64,000 nt of DNA from Syntrophomonadaceae bacterium (GCA_003556225.1 PWRN01000057.1:1-64000), one strand, 5' to 3'. Positions 9,426-21,434 are shown, numbered from the stretch's first letter. Numbers and translations are program-made. The notes: generated from the letters alone by a model not told the origin.

Positions 9426-11434
9426 GAAATGCGGCTCCCCAGGGGAATATCTCCGTCCACAGTTGTCAAAACCAGCTTCCCATCGGGGGAGGTCGCCGCC
9501 AGCACCATGCCTTCAGAGAGGATCCCCCTTAGTTTTACCGGTTTCAAGTTGGAAACAAAAAGCGTTTTTTTCCCGAGCAGCACCTCGGGGGTATAATGCC
9601 GGGCAATTCCGGCGACTACCTGGCGCTGTTCTTTGCCCAGGTCAACGATCAGCCTGAGCAGCTTATCTGCTTTTGGCACCGGTTCAGCAGCGATAATCTC
9701 GCCTACGACCATCACGACCCGGGAAAAATCATCGATGTTAATCACACCTTCCACCGTATCCTCTTCACTGGTAACTTGCTCTGTGGGATCCGGCGACTTT
9801 TCTACCTCCTTCTTTTCCCCGGATAATCGCCGGGCTTGATCCTGCGCTGCTTTATCTTTTTCGTTGAGCAAGGATTCCAGTTCCTTTTCCACGTCCAGCC
9901 GGGGGAAAAGATCCGCTGCGCGCCGGGCTTGCAGGCCCGTCCGAAGAAGGCCCCAGGTGCTGAGACTCTCCCAGCTCTGCAGCTCGTCCAACGTTTCCAT
10001 GCCCAGCTGGGTCCAGATCCGGCGAGGCGTTTGTGGCATAAAGGGCTGCAGCATCACCGATATGAAGCGCAGGGACTCGCAGAGGTTGTAAAGCACATTG
10101 CCCAGGCGGCCCTTATTGCCCTCATCGCGCCCGAGGAGCCACGGGGTGGTCTCATCGATATACTTGTTGGAGCGGCGAACCAGGGTCCAGAGCGTCTCCA
10201 GGGCATTGCTGAACTGCAGTTTATCCAGGGAAGAAGTCACCTGGCCCGGAGTTTCCAGGGCCAACTGCTTCAGCTCATCGTCAACAGGTAAAATTTCCGG
10301 GCCCGGGGTAGGGATCACCCCGGAAAAGTAGCGCTCCAGCATGGCCACCGTGCGGCTCAGCAGGTTGCCCAGGTCGTTGGCCAGGTCGCTGTTGATCCGC
10401 TGCAGCATCGATTCGTTGTTGAAAACCCCGTCTGCACCGAAGGGAATTTCCCGCAGCAGGTAATACCGGAGGGCATCGGACCCGTAGCGATCCATCAGGA
10501 TCATGGGATCGATCACGTTTCCCCGGGACTTGGACATCTTCCCTTCCTGCATCAACAACCACCCGTGCCCAAAAACCTGCCGGGGCAGGGGGAGCCCCAG
10601 GGCCATGAGAAAAATCGGCCAGTATATGGCATGGAAGCGCACGATCTCCTTGGCCATGAGATGGACATCCGCGGGCCAGTAGCGTTTCAGCAGGGACGGA
10701 TCTTCCGAGGTGTAACCCAACGCGGTAATATAGTTGCTCAAGGCGTCCAGCCAGACGTAGACCACGTGACCGGTGTCAAAGGGAACGGGAACACCCCAAT
10801 CGAAAGTTGTGCGGGAAACGCAGAGATCCTCCAATCCCGGGCGCAAAAAATTGTTCACCATTTCGTTTTTCCGGGAGGGAGGCTGGATGAACTCCGGATG
10901 ACTCTCTATGTGATCCAACAGCCGCTGCGCATAACGGGACATGCGGAAGAAATAACCCTCTTCCGCCACCAGCTCTACCGGGCGCTGGCAGTCGGGGCAG
11001 TTTCCTGCATCCACCTGGCGCTCCGTCCAGAAGGATTCGCAGGGCGTACAGTACCACCCTTCGTAGCGACCACGGTAAATATCACCCTGTTGATAGAGGC
11101 GGTCGAATATTTCCTGGATGGCCTTTTTGTGCCGGGGTTCTGAAGTACGAATGAAATCGTCATAGGAAATGTCCAAAGCGGCCCAGAGCTGCTTAATCCA
11201 GCCCACGACTTCGTCCACGAAAACCTGGGGCGACTTTCCTGCAGCTTCCGCGCTGCGCTGGATCTTTTGCCCATGCTCATCGGTGCCGGTTAAAAACCAG
11301 ACGTCGTAGCCGCTCAGGCGTTTAAAGCGGGCCATGGTATCGGCCGCTACCGTGGTGTAGGAATGCCCCACATGCAGGCGGTCACTGGGATAGTAAATGG
11401 GTGTTGTTATGTAAAATGTTTTTTTGGAGCTCAT
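9422..11434 (-). CDS. metG: Methionyl-tRNA synthetase with C-terminal tRNA-binding domain
   Basis: FYITTPIYYPSDRLHVGHSYTT, CxxC zinc motifs, KMSKSRGNVIDP, C-terminal EMAP-like domain. Confidence 0.97.
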   Translation of the reverse strand: MSSKKTFYITTPIYYPSDRLHVGHSYTTVAADTMARFKRLSGYDVWFLTGTDEHGQKIQRSAEAAGKSPQVFVDEVVGWIKQLWAALDISYDDFIRTSEPRHKKAIQEIFDRLYQQGDIYRGRYEGWYCTPCESFWTERQVDAGNCPDCQRPVELVAEEGYFFRMSRYAQRLLDHIESHPEFIQPPSRKNEMVNNFLRPGLEDLCVSRTTFDWGVPVPFDTGHVVYVWLDALSNYITALGYTSEDPSLLKRYWPADVHLMAKEIVRFHAIYWPIFLMALGLPLPRQVFGHGWLLMQEGKMSKSRGNVIDPMILMDRYGSDALRYYLLREIPFGADGVFNNESMLQRINSDLANDLGNLLSRTVAMLERYFSGVIPTPGPEILPVDDELKQLALETPGQVTSSLDKLQFSNALETLWTLVRRSNKYIDETTPWLLGRDEGNKGRLGNVLYNLCESLRFISVMLQPFMPQTPRRIWTQLGMETLDELQSWESLSTWGLLRTGLQARRAADLFPRLDVEKELESLLNEKDKAAQDQARRLSGEKKEVEKSPDPTEQVTSEEDTVEGVINIDDFSRVVMVVGEIIAAEPVPKADKLLRLIVDLGKEQRQVVAGIARHYTPEVLLGKKTLFVSNLKPVKLRGILSEGMVLAATSPDGKLVLTTVDGDIPLGSRIS

Positions 11435-11604
11435 GAACGCTGTCCTCCTTGTATTCGCCGGGAAATCCCCTCGTGCGTTATTCAAGCTGATTATAACAAA
11501 TATCAACCCGACCAGCAACCGGGTCCCAGGAGCGGCAGGAAGCTGCAAAACAAAACGGGGCTGGACGCATAATCCATAATTTACTTTTTGTTGAAACAAA
11601 GGTA

Positions 11605-11633
11605 TTGATTTTCATGGCAATTACTGGTATAAT
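11605..11633 (+). promoter_or_regulatory. Candidate sigma-A promoter of abrB-like gene
   Basis: TTGATT-N17-TATAAT. Confidence 0.6.
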
Positions 11634-11671
11634 ATTTAAAATATGTGTCGAAAACTGCATGAGGAGGTTGA

Positions 11672-11917
11672 GTGGGGTTGAAATCAACAGGTATCGTGAG
11701 AAAGGTTGATGAGCTGGGCCGGGTCGTAATCCCTATCGAATTAAGGAGAACCCTGGGGATTAACGTCAAAGATGCCTTGGAGATTTACGTTGATGGGGAG
11801 AAAATTGTTTTGAAAAAATACGAGCCGGCATGCATTTTTTGTGGCAATGCCGAGGGTGTGAAGCATTTTAGCGGTCGGATTGTTTGTGCAGAGTGCATCA
11901 GCAAAATGTCCGACTAA
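11672..11917 (+). CDS. AbrB/SpoVT-type transition-state regulator
   Basis: MGLKSTGIVRKVDELGRVVIPIELRRTLGI...; CxxC pairs in C-terminus. Confidence 0.93.
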   Translation: MGLKSTGIVRKVDELGRVVIPIELRRTLGINVKDALEIYVDGEKIVLKKYEPACIFCGNAEGVKHFSGRIVCAECISKMSD

Positions 11918-11936
11918 CGGGTCAAGGAAACATCAT

Positions 11937-11978
11937 AAAAGGGGCTTTCTCGCCATGGGCGGGGAAAGCCCCTTTTTT
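11937..11978 (+). terminator. Rho-independent terminator
   Basis: GGGGCTTTC...GAAAGCCCC followed by TTTTTT. Confidence 0.9.
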
Positions 11979-12050
11979 AGCGCACCCGGGAGAAGAAAAC
12001 CGGCAGGCAACCGCCGCCCGGGCTTTTAAAAAGCCCGAAAGGCGATGCGC

Positions 12051-12923
12051 CTAGCCTTGTTTTTTCCCCTGCAGTCGGAGCATCATGTCATAAGCCTCGC
12101 TGCGCTTCAGAACAGAATTTCGCGCTGTGCGCCTTACGGCTTCTCCGGGGGGTATCCCGCGAGCCAGCAGGTTCTGCAAGTGCATCAACGCCTGGTCCTC
12201 CTGCAGCAAAGAATCTTTGGCGTTTACACCCGGTGAAACCACCAGGGTGATCTCGCCTCGCGGCGCCTTTTCCTGGAAAGCAGATCGCAGTTCGCCCGGT
12301 GTTCCCTTGAGAACTTCTTCAAATCGCTTGGTGAGTTCCCGGCAGACAGCGATGGAGCGCTCTCCCAGGATGGCTTCCATTTCCTGGAGGGTCTGCAAGA
12401 GCCGATGGGGCGCTTCATAGATCACAGCGACTCTATCATCCCCGGCAATAGACAAAAGCTCATCCCGCCGTTCCTTTTTTTTCCTGCTGAGAAAACCCCA
12501 GAAAACAAACCTGGAAGAAACGTAGCCCGAGCGCAACAAGGCCGTGAGGGCCGCTGAAGGCCCGGGAAGCACGGTAAAAGGAATCCCTTCTTCTACGGCC
12601 ATCTCCACCAGGGAAAACCCGGGATCCGAGATGGCAGGCAACCCGGCATCGGTGATCAGGACAATGGTTGCTCCCTCCTGGATCCGGCTGAGGATTTCTT
12701 TGCCTTTTTTGTCCCGGTTGGATTCCCGAAACACCATCAGGGGCGTTTTAATCTCATAATGGCTTAAGAGCTTCCGGCTGCGGTTCACGTTTTCCACGGC
12801 AATATAATCTGCTGTTTTCATGCATTCCAGGGCCCGCAGGGTAATATCTTTTAAGTTCCCGATGGGTGTGGCGCAGAGGTAGAACATTCCTGGAACCTTG
12901 TGTTTGCCATTTCTCTCGCTCAT
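12051..12923 (-). CDS. rsmI: 16S rRNA (cytidine-1402-2'-O)-methyltransferase
   Basis: MFYLCATPIGNLKDITLRALECMKTADYIAVEN...ITDAGLPAISDPG... Confidence 0.95.
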   Translation of the reverse strand: MSERNGKHKVPGMFYLCATPIGNLKDITLRALECMKTADYIAVENVNRSRKLLSHYEIKTPLMVFRESNRDKKGKEILSRIQEGATIVLITDAGLPAISDPGFSLVEMAVEEGIPFTVLPGPSAALTALLRSGYVSSRFVFWGFLSRKKKERRDELLSIAGDDRVAVIYEAPHRLLQTLQEMEAILGERSIAVCRELTKRFEEVLKGTPGELRSAFQEKAPRGEITLVVSPGVNAKDSLLQEDQALMHLQNLLARGIPPGEAVRRTARNSVLKRSEAYDMMLRLQGKKQG

Positions 12924-12929
12924 CTTCCC

Positions 12930-13754
12930 CTACCCGTTCTTTTCAGGTTTCTTCTCCACTTCTTCGGCAGGAAACTGCTTTTGGTTGGACGTTTCCAACA
13001 GTTCAACCAGCACCGTTTTATTTTTCTTGTTGTACTGGATTACCTTCCCGTCACCAAACGGGGTAATGACCCGGTCACCGGGAGCAAAGGCATCGTTTTT
13101 CGCCACTTCATACCGCTCCGCTTCGTAGCGCAGGCAGCACATGAGTCTGCCGCAAATGCCTGAGATCTTGGTGGGGTTTAGTGAGAGGTTCTCCTCCTTG
13201 GCCATGCGGATGGAAACCGGCTCAAAGTCGCCCAGGAACATGGTGCAGCACAACCCGCGTCCGCAGGGGCCGAATCCCCCCAGCATCTTGGCTTCATCCC
13301 GCACACCGATCTGGCGAAGTTCGATGCGCGTGCGAAATATCCCGGCCAGGTCTTTGACCAGCTCTCGAAAATCCACCCGCCCATCGGCCGTAAAGAAAAA
13401 AATAATCTTGTTGTGATCAAACGTATACTCCACATCGACCAGCTTCATCGCCAGCTTATGTTTCGCAATTTTATCCTGACAAAGGCTGAGGGCTTCCTTT
13501 TCTTTCTGGCGGTTGGCCGCCAGCTTTTTATAATCATCCGCTGAAGCTTTTCTGCGGACAGCTTTGAGGGGACTGACAATGTCTTTGTCACGAACTTCTC
13601 TGTGTTCATGCACGACTTCTCCAAACTCCAGCCCGCGGCTGGTTTCCACAATCACATCATCCCCGACTTTCAGCTCCAGGTTGCCCGGAGAGAAATAGTA
13701 TATTTTTCCAGCTCGACGAAAACGCACTCCGATAACGTTAGGCAACTCAAACAA
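12930..13754 (-). CDS. ricT: PSP1 domain protein (RicT/YaaT)
   Basis: VIVETSRGLEFGEVV, FGPCGRGLCC, NPTKISGICGRLMCCLRYE. Confidence 0.93.
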   Translation of the reverse strand: MFELPNVIGVRFRRAGKIYYFSPGNLELKVGDDVIVETSRGLEFGEVVHEHREVRDKDIVSPLKAVRRKASADDYKKLAANRQKEKEALSLCQDKIAKHKLAMKLVDVEYTFDHNKIIFFFTADGRVDFRELVKDLAGIFRTRIELRQIGVRDEAKMLGGFGPCGRGLCCTMFLGDFEPVSIRMAKEENLSLNPTKISGICGRLMCCLRYEAERYEVAKNDAFAPGDRVITPFGDGKVIQYNKKNKTVLVELLETSNQKQFPAEEVEKKPEKNG

Positions 13755-14673
13755 CTCCTCTCATCATCAAAAACAGGGTCTCCAGGGCCAAGCGGCGATT
13801 GACATTTCCCCCTAACTCCTCCTTGGTTTGCAGCACAGCGTGACAAGTATTTTCCAGGCGAGAAGTCTCCCGGCCCCTGGCCGGCAAGCACTGCAACCAT
13901 CTTTCCCGGTAATGCATGAACAAAAGGTCCAGCGTTTCATCCAGGTTCTCACGCTTGGAAACCTCCTCCGCCAAGGAAAATAATTGCCGACCCGGGCCTT
14001 GCTCAATTTCCTTTACCAGATCCTGGACCTGCTGGTATTTTTCCGTCCAGCCTCCACGGGTGGCCATTTCCACGGCCTGCCCGGGGTTCCCCGCAGCCAT
14101 CTCCAAGACGACTTCCTGCTCCCCGGGAGAAAGCGTGAACCGTTCCTGCAGGATTCCCTTGATGGCATCAGCGCTTAGGGGTTTTAAGCTGAAATGAACG
14201 CAGCGTGACACCACGGTAGCAAGCAGCGCCCAGGGCCTGGAACTCAACAAGATGAACACAAGCTCACCTGGAGGTTCTTCAAGTATTTTTAAGAGGCTAT
14301 TGGCGGCAGGCAGTGTCAAGCGGTCGGCCTCGTGGATGAAGCAGACTTTGAAACGGCCTTCCCCTGTGCGGTAATGCAGGCTTTCCCGGATATCCCGCAC
14401 CTGTTCGATTTTCAAGGCTGCTCCCTGGGGAACCAGGTGGACCAGGTTGGGATGGTTGCCGCTGGTCGTTTTACGGCAGGATAAGCAGAACCCGCAAGGG
14501 GCCTCGGTGAGACTTGTACAGTTCAACGCCTGGGCAAAAAGTTGTGCCAGCATCTTTTTTCCGCTGCCTGGAGCTCCAGAAAAGAGATACGCATGGGCAA
14601 CCTGTCCCTGCTGCAGCGTTCTTTGTAAGGTTTTCTTGATTAAATCCTGCCCGATTACTTGCTCAAATCCCAT
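13747..14673 (-). CDS. holB: DNA polymerase III delta-prime subunit
   Basis: VIGQDLIKKTLQRTLQQGQVAHAYLFSGAPGSGKKMLA; CGFCLSCRK; ILEEPPGELVFIL. Confidence 0.93.
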   Translation of the reverse strand: MGFEQVIGQDLIKKTLQRTLQQGQVAHAYLFSGAPGSGKKMLAQLFAQALNCTSLTEAPCGFCLSCRKTTSGNHPNLVHLVPQGAALKIEQVRDIRESLHYRTGEGRFKVCFIHEADRLTLPAANSLLKILEEPPGELVFILLSSRPWALLATVVSRCVHFSLKPLSADAIKGILQERFTLSPGEQEVVLEMAAGNPGQAVEMATRGGWTEKYQQVQDLVKEIEQGPGRQLFSLAEEVSKRENLDETLDLLFMHYRERWLQCLPARGRETSRLENTCHAVLQTKEELGGNVNRRLALETLFLMMRGVV

Positions 14674-14688
14674 GCTCTTATCTCCTGC

Positions 14689-15360
14689 TCAGGTAATAAG
14701 CGCCCGTTCCTGCAGTAAGGGCCTTACGTCTTCCCAAATAGTTCGATGCACTGCCTGGAGGTCCTGGGCCGCGTCAATGATGCAAAAGCGGGCTGCTTCC
14801 CGGGAAGCGAGGCGCAGAAACCCCTCCTGAACACGGCGGTGAAAAGCCAGGTCTTTCTGTTCCATGCGGTCACCCGCAGGGGTCAAATCCTGTCTTTTTT
14901 TTCGTAGGCGGTCTAAGCCTGCTTCCGCATCAATATTGAGTAAAATAGTTCGATCCGGATGCAGTCCGCCGACAGCCCAAAGGTTGATCTCCTTGATCCG
15001 CCCGGGGTCTTCGGCGCCGGCATATCCCTGATAAACCGCGCTGGAATCAACAAAACGGTCGCAAAGAACAACCTGTCCGGAAAGAAGCGCCGGTCGAATC
15101 ACCTCTGCCACCAGCTGTGCCCGGGCCGCACTGTAAAGCAGCACTTCACAAATTACCGTCATCTCGGTAAATTGTGGGTCCAGGAGGATCTTACGGATTT
15201 GCTCACCGATGGCGGTTCCTCCGGGTTCCCGGGTCATTACCACTTCCAGTCCGTGTTCCACCAGTCTTTCTCGCAGCATCTGTACCTGGGTTGTTTTACC
15301 CGCTCCGTCGGGGCCTTCCACGGAAATAAAGACACCGCCCGGGTTCCGGTTGGGCTTCAT
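14689..15360 (-). CDS. tmk: Thymidylate kinase
   Basis: GVFISVEGPDGAGKTTQ, TREPGGTAIGEQIR, DRFVDSSAVYQGY. Confidence 0.97.
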   Translation of the reverse strand: MKPNRNPGGVFISVEGPDGAGKTTQVQMLRERLVEHGLEVVMTREPGGTAIGEQIRKILLDPQFTEMTVICEVLLYSAARAQLVAEVIRPALLSGQVVLCDRFVDSSAVYQGYAGAEDPGRIKEINLWAVGGLHPDRTILLNIDAEAGLDRLRKKRQDLTPAGDRMEQKDLAFHRRVQEGFLRLASREAARFCIIDAAQDLQAVHRTIWEDVRPLLQERALIT

Positions 15361-15408
15361 GGGCTTTTTTCTCCTTTACGGGTTGTCGAACCCAACATAA
15401 TTATTTTA

Positions 15409-16986
15409 TCATATTGACTTCAAGCCTGTCACAATTTTAATTTTTCGCAGCCGGGGGTCCGCTGCTCCTTGAAACACCGGGCCTCTCTTCCTCTCGTCCA
15501 GCAGGTAATGAACCGTGCAGGAAGATATCCGCTCGCCCGGTGACAAAACGGGAATTCCGGGCGGTGACAGCACGATCATTTCCCCGGACACCCTGCCTGC
15601 GGCGGCTTCCAGCGGCACGTTACGGCAGCTTGCCATCAAGGCCTTTCGCGGGGGAAGCATAAACGGATTTCCCCCGTCTTCGCCGTGCTCTCGACCCCTG
15701 GCCAGCCCGCCAGGCCCATGCAAAAAGGGAAACAGGGCAAAAGGCTTTTCCGGATCTCTTTTTTCCTGGAAATCCAGCAGATCCAGTTCCGCCAGGGCCT
15801 GCACCAGGGTGCGGGCCAGTTTCTCGGGAGCAACAGATACAACAGCCGGACCCGCCACCAAAAGGATAAAGTTTTCAGCTTCCATCTCCACCTTCAGATG
15901 ATATTGCCTGGACAGATGCTCGCTCAGCAAAGGTCCTTTCCCGTCCCGGCAGAAGATGGTTACGCGGCAGGGGTCGATAACAAAAGACCGCTCGCGAGAT
16001 CTTTCGAGAGGAAGAACCGGAACACCTCCTTGTCCCAGGGCCCGGCGAAACCGTAGCGCCCAACGCTCTGCTTTCTGAAAGATGCGACGACCCCGCAGCG
16101 CGGCCTGGCGGCGGGCCAGGTCTAAAGAGACCAGCACCGGATAAGGTGGGCTGCTGGTCTGCAATGCCTGAAGCCAGAACGAAATGCCGGGACCCTGGGC
16201 AGGTTTTTTCAGATGCAGATAGGCGCCAGGCGTGAGCGCTCCCAGGGATTTGTGGGCGCTGTGGATCCACATGTCGGCTCCCGCTGCCGCCGCATGGGGC
16301 CTGACTTCATGGCACAAACTCAAGTGGGCGCCGTGGGCTTCATCTACGGCGAATAAAAGCTTTCTCTCCGCGGCCAGCTTCCCGATGGTGTGAAGATCAG
16401 CCGTAACGCCCCAGTAAGAAGGAGATGTCACCAGCAGCAACCGCGCGTCGGGATGCTCTCGCAGGGCCCTTTCTACGGTTTCCGGGGAGACATTAAGCGG
16501 CAGACCGGTTCCCGGTTCTCGCTCCACCGGCAAATAAACCGGGTATGCTCCTGATAGCGCGATCCCGTGAAGAACGGCTTTGTGAGAAAGCCTGGTCAGC
16601 AGAACTTTATCACCAGGACGCGTCAAGGCCAGGCACAGGGCCAATAGCCCGACCGTAGCCCCGTTGACCAGAAAGTAAGTCCTGGCCGCACCGAAGAATT
16701 CCGCGGCCAACCGCTGGGCCTGGTGAATCACGCCGGTGGGCCGGTGCAGGTCATCCAGGGGAGAAATCTCGGTGAAATCCCGCTGCAGCAAGGGACCTAG
16801 CCCCGCCCGCAGCAGGTGCGGAGCCCCCGGTCCTCGACCGTGCAGGGGAACATGGAAAGGAAGAAAACCGCCTTTTTGCAGCTCCTTAACTGCCTGGTGC
16901 AGGGGTGCCTCCTGCTGCCCGATTCTGCCTTTGCTCAATGAGCACACACATCCTTGTCCCAGCGCTTGGTCCCACTTTTCCTTCAT
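15409..16986 (-). CDS. Orn/Lys/Arg decarboxylase family PLP enzyme
   Basis: YFLVNGATVGLLAL, VDEAHGAHLSL, WIHSAHKSLGALTPGAYLHL; start uncertain. Confidence 0.88.
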   Translation of the reverse strand: MKEKWDQALGQGCVCSLSKGRIGQQEAPLHQAVKELQKGGFLPFHVPLHGRGPGAPHLLRAGLGPLLQRDFTEISPLDDLHRPTGVIHQAQRLAAEFFGAARTYFLVNGATVGLLALCLALTRPGDKVLLTRLSHKAVLHGIALSGAYPVYLPVEREPGTGLPLNVSPETVERALREHPDARLLLVTSPSYWGVTADLHTIGKLAAERKLLFAVDEAHGAHLSLCHEVRPHAAAAGADMWIHSAHKSLGALTPGAYLHLKKPAQGPGISFWLQALQTSSPPYPVLVSLDLARRQAALRGRRIFQKAERWALRFRRALGQGGVPVLPLERSRERSFVIDPCRVTIFCRDGKGPLLSEHLSRQYHLKVEMEAENFILLVAGPAVVSVAPEKLARTLVQALAELDLLDFQEKRDPEKPFALFPFLHGPGGLARGREHGEDGGNPFMLPPRKALMASCRNVPLEAAAGRVSGEMIVLSPPGIPVLSPGERISSCTVHYLLDERKRGPVFQGAADPRLRKIKIVTGLKSI

Positions 16987-17042
16987 GCAAACAGAGCCGC
17001 CTATCCAGGCGGCCCTTCCGGTCCCGTTGGTTTCCCTTGGGA

Positions 17043-18518
<1,476 letters not shown>

Positions 18519-18683
18519 TTAACCGGACCTGGAGATTTTATTGATCATAGCATTTACCGCTCGGCCATGTCAACTAAATGCCGGCTGCCTAAAAACAGGC
18601 TTCGAGCCCATGGTTTTCTTGGAATCTGGCCGGATCTATTGTAAAATGGTTTTCATAAACCCACAGGGAGGAGAAAACAGATC

Positions 18684-19229
18684 ATGTTATGGGAAAAGAA
18701 AGGCCCTCAAAATACGGAAGCGACGGTGCAGGCCGCCCTGGAAGGAGCTGCCCAGTTGAAAATTGGACATTTAGTTGTAGCCTCCAACACGGGAAAAACG
18801 GCTCGTTATTTTTTAAACCAGGGGGTGGAAGTCGTTTGGGTCACTCACCATGTCGGCTTTGCCAGTCCAGGAGAATGTGAAGTGGATCCCGCGCTGCGCC
18901 AGCAGCTGCAGCAGGGAGGGGTCAAAACTCTGACAACGACCCATCTCTTGGCCGGTGTGGACAGGGCAGTCCGCATGAAATTCGGCGGGCTTTACCCGGC
19001 AGAAATTGTTGCGGCAGCTCTGCGCATGCTCGGACAGGGCCCCAAGGTTTGCGTGGAAATAGCCGTCATGGCCCTGGATGCCGGGCTGATCCCTTACGGC
19101 GAAGAGATCATCTCCGTGGCGGGTAGCGGTCGAGGTGCCGATACGGCATGCGTGATCGTGCCCGCCCATTCCAACACCTTTTTTGAGACCTCGGTGAAAG
19201 AAATCATTTGTATGCCCCGGGAACGTTAA
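18684..19229 (+). CDS. Stand-alone pyruvate-kinase C-terminal (alpha/beta) domain protein
   Basis: LVVASNTGKTARYF, VVWVTHHVGFASPGE, THLLAGVDRAV. Confidence 0.75.
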   Translation: MLWEKKGPQNTEATVQAALEGAAQLKIGHLVVASNTGKTARYFLNQGVEVVWVTHHVGFASPGECEVDPALRQQLQQGGVKTLTTTHLLAGVDRAVRMKFGGLYPAEIVAAALRMLGQGPKVCVEIAVMALDAGLIPYGEEIISVAGSGRGADTACVIVPAHSNTFFETSVKEIICMPRER

Positions 19230-19364
19230 ACCAGGAGGAAAAGAAGCCCCTGGCCAGCCGCTGATAAAGGATATTTCTTGTTTATGTAGAAACTATACCT
19301 TGAAGTCTTGCGCTGAGATGCAGCACGTCGATTCTTCCTGAAAAGTAAGAAGGAGCCTGGAATC

Positions 19365-20147
19365 ATGTCTACGAATTTAAACACCATCAAGTTAAAGAAG
19401 AAGGGCATCCTGCTGCACTACTACGGGCAAATTCAAGCCGACCGGCTCCACATCCTCTTTGTGCACGGGGCCTCGGGAAACGGAACACTGTGGCAGCACC
19501 AGCTCCAGGGCCTTTCCGCGGATTATGCACCCCTGGCCGTTGACCTGCCCGGCCACGGGCATTCAGGGGGAAAAGCGCAAAACCGCATTCCGGCCTACCG
19601 GGAGGACTTGAAAGATTTTAAAGACAGCGCCGGGATCCCCAAGTTCGTGCTCTGCGGACATTCCATGGGGGGAGCGGTTGCCCTAGATTATGCGCTGAAC
19701 CACCCGGAAGATCTCAAAGCCCTGATCCTGATCAGCACCGGCGGAAAGCTGCGGGTCGCTCCGCAGCTCCTGGAAACATACCGCTCAGGCCAAAAAAACC
19801 CTTCCCTGGTAAAGCATCTCTACGGCCCCCAAGCACCCGAGGAGTTGGTTCGTGCCGGAGCAGCCCTGCTGGAGCAAGTCCCCGCCGAGGTATCGTACGC
19901 GGATTTTTTAGCCTGCGATCATTTCGACGTCCAAGACCGCCTTAATGTTATTGACCTCCCCGTGCTCATCCTGTGTGGGGAACAAGACGTGATGACCCCG
20001 CCGAAATACAGCCGCTTTTTGGCGGAAACTATTCCAGGGGGGCGGTTGGAAGTCTTCCCCGAAAGCGGGCACATGCTGATGCAAGAACAAGGAGACCGGG
20101 TCAATCAGAGTCTGAAAAAGTTCCTGCAAGAAATCCAATTCGGTTAA
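19365..20147 (+). CDS. Alpha/beta hydrolase
   Basis: FVHGASGNGTLW, LCGHSMGGAVALDYAL, ESGHMLMQEQ. Confidence 0.93.
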   Translation: MSTNLNTIKLKKKGILLHYYGQIQADRLHILFVHGASGNGTLWQHQLQGLSADYAPLAVDLPGHGHSGGKAQNRIPAYREDLKDFKDSAGIPKFVLCGHSMGGAVALDYALNHPEDLKALILISTGGKLRVAPQLLETYRSGQKNPSLVKHLYGPQAPEELVRAGAALLEQVPAEVSYADFLACDHFDVQDRLNVIDLPVLILCGEQDVMTPPKYSRFLAETIPGGRLEVFPESGHMLMQEQGDRVNQSLKKFLQEIQFG

Positions 20148-20171
20148 ATCGGCAGCGTCGGGCTGCCACGA

Positions 20172-20891
20172 ATGGGAACGAGGAAGATCATCATGACGGC
20201 AGATACGGTAGCGATCGTTCCAGCATACAATGAAGCGCCCCGGATAGCCCGGGTTTTACAGGTAATTCTATCCAGTCCGCACATAGAGCATGTCGTTGTG
20301 GTAGATGACGGGTCAAGCGATCAAACAGGGGAAGCTGCCGAGGGATTCCCCGTAACCCTGCTGCAGTGGAAACAAAACAAGGGCAAAGGCGCTGCCCTGC
20401 AGGCGGGCTTGGATCATGTTCGTGATGCCAGGCGCTATCTTTTTCTGGATGCTGACCTGGTTAACTTGCGCCACGAACACATCGAGGCCCTGCTGGCCCC
20501 CCTGGAGGATCCTGCTGTCGCCATGGCCATCGGCGTTTTCCGTGCCGGCAGCAAAGGCCACGTTAACCTAGCCCAGCGTTATTTTTCTCTCCTGAACGGG
20601 CAAATGGCATTAAGCCGGGGGTTCGTTGAAAAGCTGCCAGACCTGAGCTGGTCTCGTTTTGGGGTTGAAATCCTTTTAACCCGGTTTGCCCAGCTGACCC
20701 AGCAAACCGTGGTATATCCAGAACTGCAGGGGATTACCCATGTCACCAAAGAGGAAAAACTGGGGATAGTACGGGGGTTCTGTTACCGACTGCAGATGTA
20801 CCGCGAATGCCTCTACTCCTTGTTCTTCCATAAAAAAATGATCAGGATCCATCCGGGGAAGATCCCCGAAGATTTTTTGCAGACGTTTTAA
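20172..20891 (+). CDS. Glycosyltransferase family 2
   Basis: VAIVPAYNEAPRIARVL, VVVDDGSSDQTGEAA, LFLDADLV. Confidence 0.92.
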   Translation: MGTRKIIMTADTVAIVPAYNEAPRIARVLQVILSSPHIEHVVVVDDGSSDQTGEAAEGFPVTLLQWKQNKGKGAALQAGLDHVRDARRYLFLDADLVNLRHEHIEALLAPLEDPAVAMAIGVFRAGSKGHVNLAQRYFSLLNGQMALSRGFVEKLPDLSWSRFGVEILLTRFAQLTQQTVVYPELQGITHVTKEEKLGIVRGFCYRLQMYRECLYSLFFHKKMIRIHPGKIPEDFLQTF

Positions 20892-21336
20892 AACCGAAAA
20901 AGGTCTCTTCATTATAGACGTTGATGCCGTAAGCCCGGAGCAGGGCTGCGGTGACGCCGGAGCCCGGTCGCTTAACCCCGTTAAAGGAACCGTCATAGAT
21001 GCTGTAGCAGCCACAAGATGGACTGCCGTCTTTTAAGAAGGCCCCTTTGACTTCATAGAGCAGGGCCAGGTAAAGGGTTTCCCGGGCACCCTTTAAAAAA
21101 GAGCGCGTCACATTTTCGCCTTGCGAGTTAATCACGACGGCCTTACCTGCCAGGACATCTTCACCCCGACCTCCCTGGATTTCTGCAGGGTGACGCGGTG
21201 TAGGCAAGCCTCCCAGCTGTTCCGGACAAACGGGGATCAAATTTTCCAGGGGAATAACAGGCGCATCTTGAGAAAAGCGGCTTTCACCATCGAAGCGTGT
21301 TTTTAAGCCCAGCAAGCAAGCGCTAACCAGGTACAT
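20842..21336 (-). CDS. DUF523 family protein
   Basis: MYLVSACLLGLKTRFDGES...PVCPEQLGGLPTPR...KDGSPSCGC; 50-nt tail overlap with the GT2 gene. Confidence 0.88.
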   Translation of the reverse strand: MYLVSACLLGLKTRFDGESRFSQDAPVIPLENLIPVCPEQLGGLPTPRHPAEIQGGRGEDVLAGKAVVINSQGENVTRSFLKGARETLYLALLYEVKGAFLKDGSPSCGCYSIYDGSFNGVKRPGSGVTAALLRAYGINVYNEETFFGFKTSAKNLRGSSPDGS

Positions 21337-21434
21337 GTCTGTAACCCCCGCAGGATGATTTACTAATTTTATTTTACCCATTTCCAGCTGAGAACGCAAT
21401 GCAGCGATTATCCATTTGAGAGGAGGAAATCACC

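Noticed and set aside
11435-11671. T-box or SAM riboswitch ahead of metG
   Set aside because: I saw no T-box antiterminator-like GGGTGGNACCGCG motif or SAM-I core on the minus strand.
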